DNA from: Pseudomonadota bacterium
GTDB taxonomy: Bacteria; Pseudomonadota; Gammaproteobacteria; Burkholderiales; Burkholderiaceae_C
Length of the DNA: 20,520 nucleotides
Assembly: GCA_023415035.1 (NCBI GenBank)
Contig: JAEZLX010000023.1
Span: 1 to 20,520 of the forward strand
Direction: 5' to 3'
The number at the start of each line of letters is the position of its first letter. Position 1 is the stretch's first letter. The translations under genes were made by a program, and so were the position numbers. Positions 8,845 through 15,644 of the stretch are shown here, in pieces. Below the pieces are notes generated by a model. It saw only the letters and a program-made list of their open reading frames with translations. It did not search any database and had not been told where the DNA came from.

Positions 8845-8933
8845 TGGTGCCTCGAACGGGACTCGAACCCGTAAGCCGTGTGAGCGGCGGCGGATTTTAA
8901 GTCCGCTGCGTCTACCAATTCCACCATCGAGGC
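8845..8933 (-). tRNA. tRNA-Leu (anticodon UAA)
   Basis: The minus strand folds into a class II tRNA of 89 nt including an encoded CCA. The acceptor stem is GCCTCGA/TCGAGGC with discriminator A. The anticodon stem GCGGA/TCCGC encloses the loop CTTAAAA, giving anticodon UAA. A long variable arm (around CCGCTCACACGG) is typical of tRNA-Leu, and the T arm GGGTTCGAGTCCC is intact. Confidence 0.97.
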
Positions 8934-9044
8934 CAAACCGTAATTGTCGCAGGTCGCGCGTGCCGACGGGTCCTCCTGCCCCCGCTTCCCCCGGATTCGC
9001 GCGGCCTGCGACATCCGGTCCCGACCCTCAAGCGCTGCTCAAAT

Positions 9045-9081
9045 ATTACATTGATGGACTTTTTTTGATGATTGATGTAAT
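9045..9081. promoter_or_regulatory. AT-rich inverted repeat upstream of the PaaX-like gene
   Basis: ATTACAT (9045-9051) and ATGTAAT (9075-9081) are perfect inverted arms, with three copies of TTGATG inside or beside them. The dyad ends 9 bp before the PaaX-like ATG and is far more AT-rich than the surrounding DNA. It is a plausible operator for autoregulation. TTGATG (9051-9056) and TGTAAT (9076-9081), 19 bp apart, could serve as weak -35 and -10 elements; a transcript from there would be almost leaderless. Confidence 0.45.
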
Positions 9082-9090
9082 TTTCAACAC

Positions 9091-9957
9091 ATGAGCACCA
9101 CGCCACGATCCCTCATCCTCAGCCTGATGCTGGGCGCGGAGGCGCGTGGCCACACGGAGCTCGGCGTGCGGGAGCTGCTGGCCGCCTGCGCCCTGTTCAG
9201 TCTGCCAGGCAACACCGTGCGCGTCGCGCTGGCACGGGCCGTCGCTGCCGACCTGCTGGTGACGCCACGCCGGGGCAGCTACGCACTGGGCCCCGCCGCG
9301 CGCCCGCTGGCCCATGAAGTCAGCCGCTGGCGCCACGCCGAGAGCCTGATGACCACCTGGACGGGGGACTGGGTCGCCATCCATGTGGGTGCTAGCGGCC
9401 GCAGCGACCGGCCGGCGCTGCGGGCGCGCGAGCGCGCCTTCGGTCTGCTGGGATTTGCCGAATTCGAGCGTGGCCTGCACCTTCGGCCCGACAACCTCAC
9501 CGGCGGCAGCGATGCGCTGCGCCAGCGCCTGCAAGCGCTGCTGCCGCCCGGCATCGGCAGCGGCACCCTCTTCGTGCTGCGAGATCTGGCCCCCGAGGAC
9601 GAGCAACGTGCCCGCCGGTTGTGGGACACCGCTGCACTGGATGCCATGTACCGCTGCACGACGGCCCGGCTGAGCGCCTGGCTCGACAACACACACGCTC
9701 TCTCGCTGGACCAGGCCGCGCGCGAGTCGTTCGAGATTGGCCATCAGGCCATTCGCCAGCTCATGTTCGACCCTCTGCTGCCCAAGCCGCTGATCGACGC
9801 CGAGGCACGGACGCGTTTCATGAAGGCCGTGGCGCGCTTCGACGATGTCGGCCAGGCCATCTGGCAGCGCTTCCTCGCCGCCGCGCGCGGGCAGGACAAG
9901 CTCGGCGTTCCGGTGCCCCCTTTCCCCCAATGCCAACCACAGGAGACAATGCCATGA
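9091..9957 (+). CDS. PaaX-family transcriptional regulator
   Basis: The 288-residue protein matches the PaaX family, GntR-related repressors best known for phenylacetyl-CoA-responsive control. An N-terminal winged helix-turn-helix lies at about residues 5-70 (RELLAACALFSLPGNTVRVALARAV), followed by TPRRGSYALGP, a tryptophan-containing PaaX-type middle domain (TWTGDWVAIHV, GFAEFERGLHLRPDNL) and a C-terminal helical domain. No paa genes are nearby. It overlaps the AidB-like gene by 4 bp (ATGA), so it probably controls that gene and itself, and its ligand may be an acyl-CoA; this is inference. No Shine-Dalgarno sequence precedes ATG 9091. Confidence 0.85.
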   Translation: MSTTPRSLILSLMLGAEARGHTELGVRELLAACALFSLPGNTVRVALARAVAADLLVTPRRGSYALGPAARPLAHEVSRWRHAESLMTTWTGDWVAIHVGASGRSDRPALRARERAFGLLGFAEFERGLHLRPDNLTGGSDALRQRLQALLPPGIGSGTLFVLRDLAPEDEQRARRLWDTAALDAMYRCTTARLSAWLDNTHALSLDQAARESFEIGHQAIRQLMFDPLLPKPLIDAEARTRFMKAVARFDDVGQAIWQRFLAAARGQDKLGVPVPPFPQCQPQETMP

Positions 9958-11636
9958 ACGCACCCGACATGGTCCGGCCACACCAGGCCTGGCTCGCCGA
10001 CACGCACGAGGTGATCAACACCGGCAGCGAGCTGGCCGACTACAACATGTATCGGCAGGACACCGCACTGGTCGAGGCAGTGAACCGCGAAGGCGCGGCC
10101 TGGGCCGATACCGCACTGGACGAATTCGGACGCCTCACCGGTTCGGCCGAGTACCTTGAGTTGGGTGCGCTGGCGAACCGCCATCCGCCCGAACTCGATA
10201 CGCACGACCGGTTCGGTCGCCGCGTCGACCTCGTGCGCTTTCATCCGGCCTACCACCAGCTCATGCGCTCGGCCATCGAACACGGGCTGCATTCCGCGCC
10301 CTGGACCGACCCCAAACCGGGTGCCCACGTGGCGCGCGCCGCCCATTTCTACCTGCAAAGCCAGGTGGAGGCCGGCCATGGCTGCCCGATCACCATGACC
10401 TTTGCCTCGGTGCCGGCATTGCAGACCACACCGGCCTTGGCCGAGGCCTGGGTACCCAGGATCACCGCGCGCCACTATGACCCGCGCAATGTGCCTGACG
10501 CGCAGAAACAGGGCCTGACCATCGGCATGGCGATGACCGAAAAACAGGGCGGCTCCGACGTGCGCGCCAACACCACGCGGGCGTATCCGGTCGGCACGGC
10601 AACAGGACCGGGTGCGGCGTACGAACTCGTCGGCCACAAATTCTTCGTGTCCGCACCCATGTGCGACGCCTTCCTCGTCCTGGCGCACGCACCCGGCGGA
10701 CTGTCGTGTTTCCTGCTCCCGCGCTGGCGGCCTGACAGCAGCAAGAACCCGCTGCAGGTGCTGCGTCTCAAGCGCAAGATGGGCAACGTTTCCAATGCCA
10801 GCAGCGAGACCGAACTGCGCGGCGCGCTGGCCTGGATGGTCGGCGAGGAAGGCCGGGGCGTGCGCACCATCATCGAGATGGTGGCGATGACGCGCTTTGA
10901 CTGCATGATCGGCTCCAGTGCCGGCCAGCGCATGGCCGTCTCGCTGGCGCTGCACCACTGCAAGCAGCGCTCGGCTTTCGGCCGCGTGCTCAATGAGCAG
11001 CCGCTGATGCAGAACGTGCTGGCCGACCTGGTACTGGAAAACGAAGGCGCCCTTGCCCTCACCATGCGCCTGGCACGCGCGCTGGACCACCGCAGCGACC
11101 CGCACGAGGATGCACTGATGCGGCTCGTCACCGCCGTCGGCAAGTACTGGATCTGCAAGCGCACACCCCAGCATGCCTATGAAGCGATGGAATGCATCGG
11201 CGGCAGTGGCGTGATGGAGGACAGTCCCTTCCCGCGCCTGTATCGTGAAGCGCCCGTCAACGCGATCTGGGAAGGTAGCGGCAACGTCCAGTGCCTGGAC
11301 GTGCTGCGGGCCATGCAGAAGACCCCCGCGGTGGTCGAGACCTTCTTTGCCGAACTGGCCAGGGCTCGCGGTGGCCATGCACTGCTGGACAAAGCCATCG
11401 CCGAGCTCAAGGGCGAATTCAACGACCTGTCGGACCTGGAGTACCGCGCACGGCATGTGGTCGACCGCATGGCATTGACGATCCAGGCAGCGCTGCTGGT
11501 GCAGCACGCGCCGGCCATGGTGGCCGATGCCTTCTGCGCCTCACGTCTGGCCGGAGGCGTCGACCGGCAATATGGCACGCTGCCGCGCGGCATCGACTGC
11601 CCGGGCATCATCGCCCGCGCCACGCCTTCGGCGTGA
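9954..11636 (+). CDS. AidB-like acyl-CoA dehydrogenase
   Basis: The 560-residue flavoprotein is longer than ordinary acyl-CoA dehydrogenases and aligns by eye along its length with E. coli AidB, an FAD protein of the alkylation response with weak isovaleryl-CoA dehydrogenase activity. Shared blocks are RFHPAYHQLM, CPITMTFAS, MTEKQGGSDV, GLSCFLLPRW, MTRFDCMIGS, and RLYREAPVNAIWEGSGN with the predicted base E440. The frame is open upstream to 9621, but ATG 9954 is the start: AGGAG lies about 9 bases before it and the upstream part is a shadow of the PaaX-like gene. The likely role is an acyl-CoA oxidation step or a protective function; no ada or alkB gene is adjacent. Confidence 0.88.
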   Translation: MNAPDMVRPHQAWLADTHEVINTGSELADYNMYRQDTALVEAVNREGAAWADTALDEFGRLTGSAEYLELGALANRHPPELDTHDRFGRRVDLVRFHPAYHQLMRSAIEHGLHSAPWTDPKPGAHVARAAHFYLQSQVEAGHGCPITMTFASVPALQTTPALAEAWVPRITARHYDPRNVPDAQKQGLTIGMAMTEKQGGSDVRANTTRAYPVGTATGPGAAYELVGHKFFVSAPMCDAFLVLAHAPGGLSCFLLPRWRPDSSKNPLQVLRLKRKMGNVSNASSETELRGALAWMVGEEGRGVRTIIEMVAMTRFDCMIGSSAGQRMAVSLALHHCKQRSAFGRVLNEQPLMQNVLADLVLENEGALALTMRLARALDHRSDPHEDALMRLVTAVGKYWICKRTPQHAYEAMECIGGSGVMEDSPFPRLYREAPVNAIWEGSGNVQCLDVLRAMQKTPAVVETFFAELARARGGHALLDKAIAELKGEFNDLSDLEYRARHVVDRMALTIQAALLVQHAPAMVADAFCASRLAGGVDRQYGTLPRGIDCPGIIARATPSA

Positions 11637-11657
11637 TCCGGCTGCGACGGACGAAAA

Positions 11658-11685
11658 AAAACAGGGCCCGTATGGGCCCTGTTTT
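11658..11685. terminator. Strong bidirectional intrinsic terminator
   Basis: An 8-bp GC stem CAGGGCCC/GGGCCCTG with a 4-base loop (11670-11673) is extended by four A:T pairs. T-runs follow on both strands: TTTT on plus and eight T on minus (11654-11661). It serves the AidB-like gene on plus and tRNA-Gly on minus. Confidence 0.9.
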
Positions 11686-11691
11686 GATGTC

Positions 11692-11767
11692 TGGAGCGGG
11701 AAACGAGGTTCGAACTCGCGACCTCAACCTTGGCAAGGTTGCGCTCTACCAACTGAGCTATTCCCGC
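11692..11767 (-). tRNA. tRNA-Gly (anticodon GCC)
   Basis: The minus strand folds into a 76-nt tRNA with encoded CCA. The acceptor stem is GCGGGAA/TTCCCGC with discriminator T. The D arm is AGCTCAGTTGGTAGAGC, the anticodon stem CAACC/GGTTG encloses loop TTGCCAA (anticodon GCC), and the T arm is CGAGGTTCG-type as expected from GAGTTCGAACCTC. Confidence 0.97.
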
Positions 11768-11795
11768 TTAAGCGATGTGCTCTCGCGATGACGAA

Positions 11796-11801
11796 ATTGT
11801 A
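11796..11801 (-). promoter_or_regulatory. -10 element for tRNA-Gly
   Basis: On the minus strand TACAAT lies 29 bp upstream of the tRNA 5' end, a suitable distance for a short processed leader. No good -35 hexamer was found at normal spacing. Confidence 0.45.
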
Positions 11802-11928
11802 GCGCAAAAAATCCCACTTTCCGGGGCATCGCTTCATTTTTTGCAGATCACGCGCCACACACATGAGCAGTTGCCCTCGGACAGGCCACGGTTACTCCGG
11901 CTTCGGACCCCAGCAGGCCGGATCAGGG

Positions 11929-11935
11929 TATAAAT
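11929..11935 (+). promoter_or_regulatory. Possible -10 element for the small coiled-coil gene
   Basis: TATAAAT lies 24 bp before ATG 11960. The nearest -35-like hexamer (TTCGGA, 11902-11907) is 21 bp away, too far for a good match, so this is weak. Confidence 0.3.
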
Positions 11936-11959
11936 TGCGGTCTCCACACAAGCAATTCG

Positions 11960-12232
11960 ATGCCAAACGCAGACAGGAAATTTCGTGGTCAGGGGCGCAC
12001 TCCGTCTCAGCGGCCACAGCCCCACGCCCCGATGGGCGATCAGCGCTACCAGGAATTGTTGAGCATGCTGGGGGCGGCGTTCGCCCAGGTCGATGACGGC
12101 GAGGAGAAACGCCGCCAAGCGAGAGAGCGTGAGCTCGAACACGAACGCTGGCTTGCCCGCCGCGAAACCACCATCCGCGAGATCGTCTCGCTGATGCAGG
12201 AACACGGCATCGCCGTCGAAGACCTGGCCTGA
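11960..12232 (+). CDS. Small basic/coiled-coil protein, possibly H-NS-like N-terminal module
   Basis: The 90-residue protein has a basic N-terminus (to about residue 24) and then a helical, charged stretch (DDGEEKRRQARERELEHERWLARRETT) ending in REIVSLMQEHGIAVEDLA. That last phrase recalls the linker of H-NS-family proteins, where the AT-hook-like DNA-binding domain would normally follow, but here the chain stops. It may therefore be a short oligomerisation-only form or something unrelated. ATG 11960 lacks a clear ribosome binding site; ATG 12032 (MGDQRYQELL) is an alternative start that removes the basic leader. It converges on the histidine kinase gene 32 bp away. Confidence 0.55.
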   Translation: MPNADRKFRGQGRTPSQRPQPHAPMGDQRYQELLSMLGAAFAQVDDGEEKRRQARERELEHERWLARRETTIREIVSLMQEHGIAVEDLA

Positions 12233-12233
12233 A

Positions 12234-12253
12234 GCTGCCTCCGCGGGGGCAGC
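12234..12253. terminator. Hairpin between convergent genes
   Basis: GCTGCC/GGCAGC forms a 6-bp stem with possible inner pairs, located between the small coiled-coil gene stop (12232) and the kinase stop (12265). There is no T-run on either side. Confidence 0.4.
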
Positions 12254-12264
12254 CACATCCGTCG

Positions 12265-13854
12265 TTACTCGACCTGGTCTTCGGCCGTCTGTTCGTCCAG
12301 TTGTGCCATGGGAAGGCGCGCGGGCAGGAATACATGAAACGTGGCCCCCTGATCGGGCTGGGATTCCGCCCAGATGCGGCCGCCATGATGCTCGACGATA
12401 CGGCGCACCAGCGCCAGTCCGATACCGGCGCCCGGGAAGCGCCCATCGTTGTGCAACCGCTGGAACATGCCGAACAGGCGTCCGGCCTGCTCGGGCGCGA
12501 AACCGATGCCGTTGTCGCGCACGTGGAACACGAGGCCCTCTTCCTGCGGCTCCCAGCCCACCTCGACCTCGATCACGTCGCGGCACGACGAGTACTTCAG
12601 GGCGTTCTCCAGCAGATTGACCCAGACCTCGCGCAGCAGCACCGGATCACCCTGCACGACAGGCATTCCCGGCTGGATGCGCCAGCGCGGTGCCTTGACC
12701 CCCCAGTCGATCGCCAGTGCGGAGGTCACCTCATGGACCAGGCCTGCCATGTCAACCTGTGACACGTTCATGCCCTTGCGGCCCATGCGCGCGAACGACA
12801 GCATGCCGTCAATGAGGTTGCGCATCTGCGCGGCGGCGCCAATGATCTTCTCGCAGTACGCCCGAGCGTTCTGCCCTCCCCCCGTGGTGATGTCTTCCTT
12901 GAGCAACTCGGCGAACCCGGCAATGTGGCGCAGCGGTGTGCGAAGGTCGTGGGACAAGGCATAGGAAAACTCTTCCAGCGATCCGTATGCCTCCTCCAGC
13001 TGGCGGGTGCGGATCTGGACCTGCCTGTTCAGGTCCTCGTTGCGGCGATGCCGCTGCTCGATCAGATTCTTGTAGAGCGTGATGTCCTGGACCGTCAGCG
13101 TCAGAGGCCATTCGAATCCGTTGTGCCCCTGATGGGGAACGCCCCGGCAGCGCACCCACCGGCGCGCGCCGCTGGCAGTGAGGACGCGGAATTCGGCGTC
13201 GATCTCGGCACCATCAGCCAAGGCCTGGGCCAGGACCTTTCGCGCCATTTCGCTGTCCTGCGGATGCACACAGGCAAGAAATTCCTCCATGCCTCGCGGC
13301 TGATTGTCGCTTTCGCGCCCGAGGATGCGAAAAATTTCGGACGTCCAGCGCGAGCGGCCTGTTTCGGCATCGACCTCGATCCGGCCGAGACGCGCAAGCC
13401 GCTGGGCCAGTTCTAGCCGCTTTTGCAGGTCAGCCGTCTGCAGCTCGCGCTTCTTGCGCTCGGTGATGTCGGTCTGGATGGAGACGTAGCTGGTGACACG
13501 CCCCTGTGCGTCCCTGATCGGTTCGATGTTGAGCTGGACCCAGTAGGGCTCGCCCGAACGCTTGTGATTGAGCAACTCGAAGTCGCGCACCGGCTGTGGT
13601 GTGCGCAGCAGTTGAGCCAGGCGGGATACCGTTTCCGAATCCGTGAGGGGGCCGTGCAGGAGTTCGCTGGGGCGGCGTCCGATGCATTCTGAGAGCGACC
13701 AGCCGGTGATGCGTGTATAGGCCGGATTGACCCAAGTGATGCGGCGCGACTCGTCGGTGACCACCACCATGTTGGAGGTGTTCTCCACGATCATTTCAAG
13801 CATCTGCAGCCGACGAAGCACGTCTTCCGCAGCAGGCATGAACGAAGGCGACAT
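12265..13854 (-). CDS. PAS-domain sensor histidine kinase
   Basis: The 529-residue kinase has a first PAS domain (about residues 16-130, ending in the PAC-like SIQTDITERKK), a second PAS_3-like domain (about 150-262, LGRIEVDAETGRSRW to LTVQDITLYK), a coiled coil, a phosphoacceptor region YALSHDLRTPLRHI with H302, and a HATPase domain with N-box NLLENALKYS, DNGIGF and GAGIGLALVRRIVEHHGG. There are no membrane segments or signal peptide, so it is probably cytoplasmic. The SLEEFSYALSHDLRTPL context resembles phytochrome-type or CHASE/PAS kinases, but no bilin-binding GAF domain is present. No response regulator is adjacent. The start at 13854 has only a weak GGGGAT-type ribosome binding site; ATG 13839 is an alternative. 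Confidence 0.92.
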   Translation of the reverse strand: MSPSFMPAAEDVLRRLQMLEMIVENTSNMVVVTDESRRITWVNPAYTRITGWSLSECIGRRPSELLHGPLTDSETVSRLAQLLRTPQPVRDFELLNHKRSGEPYWVQLNIEPIRDAQGRVTSYVSIQTDITERKKRELQTADLQKRLELAQRLARLGRIEVDAETGRSRWTSEIFRILGRESDNQPRGMEEFLACVHPQDSEMARKVLAQALADGAEIDAEFRVLTASGARRWVRCRGVPHQGHNGFEWPLTLTVQDITLYKNLIEQRHRRNEDLNRQVQIRTRQLEEAYGSLEEFSYALSHDLRTPLRHIAGFAELLKEDITTGGGQNARAYCEKIIGAAAQMRNLIDGMLSFARMGRKGMNVSQVDMAGLVHEVTSALAIDWGVKAPRWRIQPGMPVVQGDPVLLREVWVNLLENALKYSSCRDVIEVEVGWEPQEEGLVFHVRDNGIGFAPEQAGRLFGMFQRLHNDGRFPGAGIGLALVRRIVEHHGGRIWAESQPDQGATFHVFLPARLPMAQLDEQTAEDQVE

Positions 13855-13897
13855 GGACCAATCCCCGTATTCAGGCGATGACAGACATGGCGTTGTT

Positions 13898-13925
13898 CAT
13901 GGCCGGCCGCTGGCACCCGGCCATG
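13898..13925. repeat. 9-bp inverted repeat in the kinase leader
   Basis: CATGGCCGG (13898-13906) and CCGGCCATG (13917-13925) are perfect inverted arms around a 10-base loop. It lies 44 bp upstream of the kinase ATG and could be an operator or an mRNA hairpin. Confidence 0.6.
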
Positions 13926-14110
13926 TGGAAGTTCCTCCTGTCCAGCAAACACATGCTGCGATGAACCGGCCTGATCTTATCCACGCCCTGTGTCCACGGC
14001 CGATGGACATCGGCACGGTTATTGCGCTGCATCACAGGCTGGCTTTCTCGCATGGGCGACGGGCAGGAAAGATGAATGAATTGGTTACATTTCGCCACAT
14101 TTACGCCTTG

Positions 14111-14163
14111 ATGTGACGCAAGCTCATTCAAGGTTTTCCCGGAATCCATCCTCAATGTGACGC
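14111..14163. repeat. Pair of ATGTGACGC direct repeats
   Basis: ATGTGACGC occurs at 14111-14119 and again at 14155-14163, with starts 44 bp apart (about four helical turns). Each holds TGTGA, the classical Crp half-site. The first is also part of TTGATGTGACGCAA (14108-14121), which matches 8 of 10 fixed positions of the FNR box. They may be regulator binding sites for the Fnr-like gene or the kinase. Confidence 0.4.
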
Positions 14164-14236
14164 CGCACGCACTAGCGCCCAAAACCCACTTCAATTTCTG
14201 CGCATATTTTATTACATTTCATAACAAATAATCCGT

Positions 14237-14252
14237 TTGGGGTACACCCCAA
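14237..14252. promoter_or_regulatory. Perfect dyad TTGGGGT-AC-ACCCCAA upstream of the Fnr-like gene
   Basis: Two 7-base arms around a 2-base centre form a near-perfect palindrome 40 bp before the Fnr-like ATG, just downstream of an AT-rich segment with AATAAT (14227-14232). The 2-base centre makes an RNA hairpin poor, so a dimeric repressor or activator site is more likely. It does not match FNR or Crp consensus. Confidence 0.5.
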
Positions 14253-14292
14253 CTCCCGCAACCGACAAACCCGCACCGCCCTCATCAACGTT

Positions 14293-15063
14293 ATGAACCG
14301 CCAGCCTCTGACAGGCGAAGAAACCAGCTCAAACGCACCGGCATCGGAACTGGTCACGGATACCGTCTCTCCCCCCTTGGCCAGACGTTGCCCACAGTGC
14401 GCAACGCTGCCCATGTGCGTCATGAGCGGTCTCAGCGAAACCGTCAGGAACCGCCTTTCGCCTCTTGTCTCGGAACGCGCCTTCCGCAAGGGTGAAGTGC
14501 TGGTTCGGGAAGGGCGGGTATCACAGCATGTGTCGGTGATCAAGCTGGGAACGGTCGCGGTCTATCGCCAGGGCCAGTCCAGTCAGCCCCAAACTGTGTC
14601 CATGCTCGGGCGGGGACAATTGATGGGCGGATACGCCGTCTATGGCCACGCCGAACCGGTTGGCGCCGTGGCGCTGTCGTCCGGGCGCATCTGCCACGTC
14701 GACGTCGGAGATCTGTACCGCCTGGACATTCTGGACAGACAGTTTCACATCAGCATGCAGCAGCAGATCGTGCGCTGGCATGGATATCTGGCCGACTGGG
14801 CCCGTGTGATGCACATCAAGAACATCCAGGAGAGGGTGCTGGCGGCGCTGCAGCTGTTCACGAGCGAGCAGCGTGTACGCGTGATGCGGCTGCCTGGCCA
14901 ATCCGAGCTGGCCACGCTGCTGTCCACCACGCGCGAGTCGGTCGCCCGATCGTTGCAGCAGCTGCAAAGCTCTGGCCACATCCTGCGTCACGACCGCTGG
15001 CATTGCGAAGTTGTCACAACTACCGCCACGGCGCGCGGGAAACTGACACGGCAGAGAGGCTAA
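14293..15063 (+). CDS. Crp/Fnr-family regulator with FNR-type cysteine set
   Basis: The 256-residue protein has an N-terminal cysteine cluster C33-x2-C36-x5-C42 with the same spacing as E. coli FNR, a cyclic-nucleotide-binding-like beta-roll (about 60-150), C134 in the position of FNR Cys122 (RICHVDV), a dimerisation helix (about 150-180) and a C-terminal helix-turn-helix with recognition segment T-R214-E215-S-V-A218-R219. By analogy it should bind an oxygen-labile [4Fe-4S] cluster. The recognition helix has the Arg-Glu pair of Crp rather than the Val-Glu of FNR, so target specificity is uncertain. It reads toward the hydrogenase operon but is separated from it by 671 bp. ATG 14293 lacks a clear ribosome binding site. 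Confidence 0.9.
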   Translation: MNRQPLTGEETSSNAPASELVTDTVSPPLARRCPQCATLPMCVMSGLSETVRNRLSPLVSERAFRKGEVLVREGRVSQHVSVIKLGTVAVYRQGQSSQPQTVSMLGRGQLMGGYAVYGHAEPVGAVALSSGRICHVDVGDLYRLDILDRQFHISMQQQIVRWHGYLADWARVMHIKNIQERVLAALQLFTSEQRVRVMRLPGQSELATLLSTTRESVARSLQQLQSSGHILRHDRWHCEVVTTTATARGKLTRQRG

Positions 15064-15493
15064 GAGTCGCCTCAACAAAGCAATTCGCCGTTCCGGCCGG
15101 ACAGGAACGCGGCAATATCTGCTGCTGAGGCCGCAGGATGATGGTGATGCCGAACATTCGCAGCCCGCAGCATCGTGATCAGCTGCGTTGAACGAGCCTG
15201 GCGCATGATGAACGGAGCCCACCGGAACAGCGTCATGCCCTCGGACGGGTCACACGGGATCCAGCGCCGATCCGGCACAGGCGCCAAGTCCTTGGTTCGC
15301 ATGCCCCAGCATCAGTCGCTCCAGCTGCGCGGCCAATGAAAAAGACAATCCGACCTCGTCGCCAGAAGGACCAGGCCATCCAGCAATACACGCATGTGCT
15401 CTGCCCGGTCCGCAATCGGGCCACCCCGAAGCGGGCAATGTGGCCATCAATGCCACTGGACGTCCGGCCCGGAGTGGATGGCGATATTCCACT

Positions 15494-15505
15494 TTGACAC
15501 ATCAA
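15494..15505. promoter_or_regulatory. Putative enhancer site TTGA-N4-TCAA for a hydrogenase activator
   Basis: TTGACACATCAA is a dyad about 150 bp upstream of the expected hoxK transcription start. The position suits a binding site for an NtrC-type activator such as HoxA or HupR. It resembles but does not equal the TTG-N5-CAA motif I recall for Rhodobacter HupR, as the spacing here is N6. Confidence 0.4.
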
Positions 15506-15578
15506 CTGGAAGAGCAATGTCCAGCGGACTGAAACACCAACGTCATCACCCGATCTGACGTCCGGACAATTCCTGAAA

Positions 15579-15591
15579 AATCAATCGCATA
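15579..15591 (+). promoter_or_regulatory. Putative IHF binding site
   Basis: AATCAATCGCATA matches 8 of 9 fixed positions of the IHF consensus WATCAANNNNTTR. It lies between the putative enhancer and the -24/-12 promoter, where DNA bending would bring a bound activator to sigma-54 polymerase. It overlaps a short dyad ATCGC-N6-GCGAT (15584-15599). Confidence 0.45.
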
Positions 15592-15629
15592 GAAGCGATC
15601 GCAGGGTATTCCCTAGCCCCTGTTTCTTC

Positions 15630-15644
15630 TGGCATATCAATTGC
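15630..15644 (+). promoter_or_regulatory. Sigma-54 (-24/-12) promoter of the hydrogenase operon
   Basis: TGGCATATCAATTGC keeps the TGGCA and TTGC blocks of the TGGCACGN4TTGCW consensus, with GG and GC separated by exactly 10 bases. Transcription would start near 15656, leaving about 80 nt of leader before the hoxK ATG. Confidence 0.75.

Larger units (their letters stand above)
13855..14292. other. 438-bp divergent intergenic region
   Basis: This stretch separates the kinase (leftward) and the Fnr-like gene (rightward). No credible gene is seen. It contains a 9-bp dyad near the kinase start (13898-13925), short ACATTT repeats (14087-14107), two ATGTGACGC direct repeats (14111 and 14155), an AT-rich segment (about 14190-14232) that probably holds the Fnr-like gene promoter, and a perfect dyad at 14237-14252. 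Confidence 0.7.

Noticed and set aside
9744..11507. 587-codon minus-strand open frame opposite the AidB-like gene
   Set aside because: The plus strand carries the complete AidB family pattern; the minus frame shows no domain.
14112..14128. Full Crp site at TGTGA...TCAT
   Set aside because: The second half-site is poor and the spacing is 7 rather than 6 bases; only the half-site repeat is reported.
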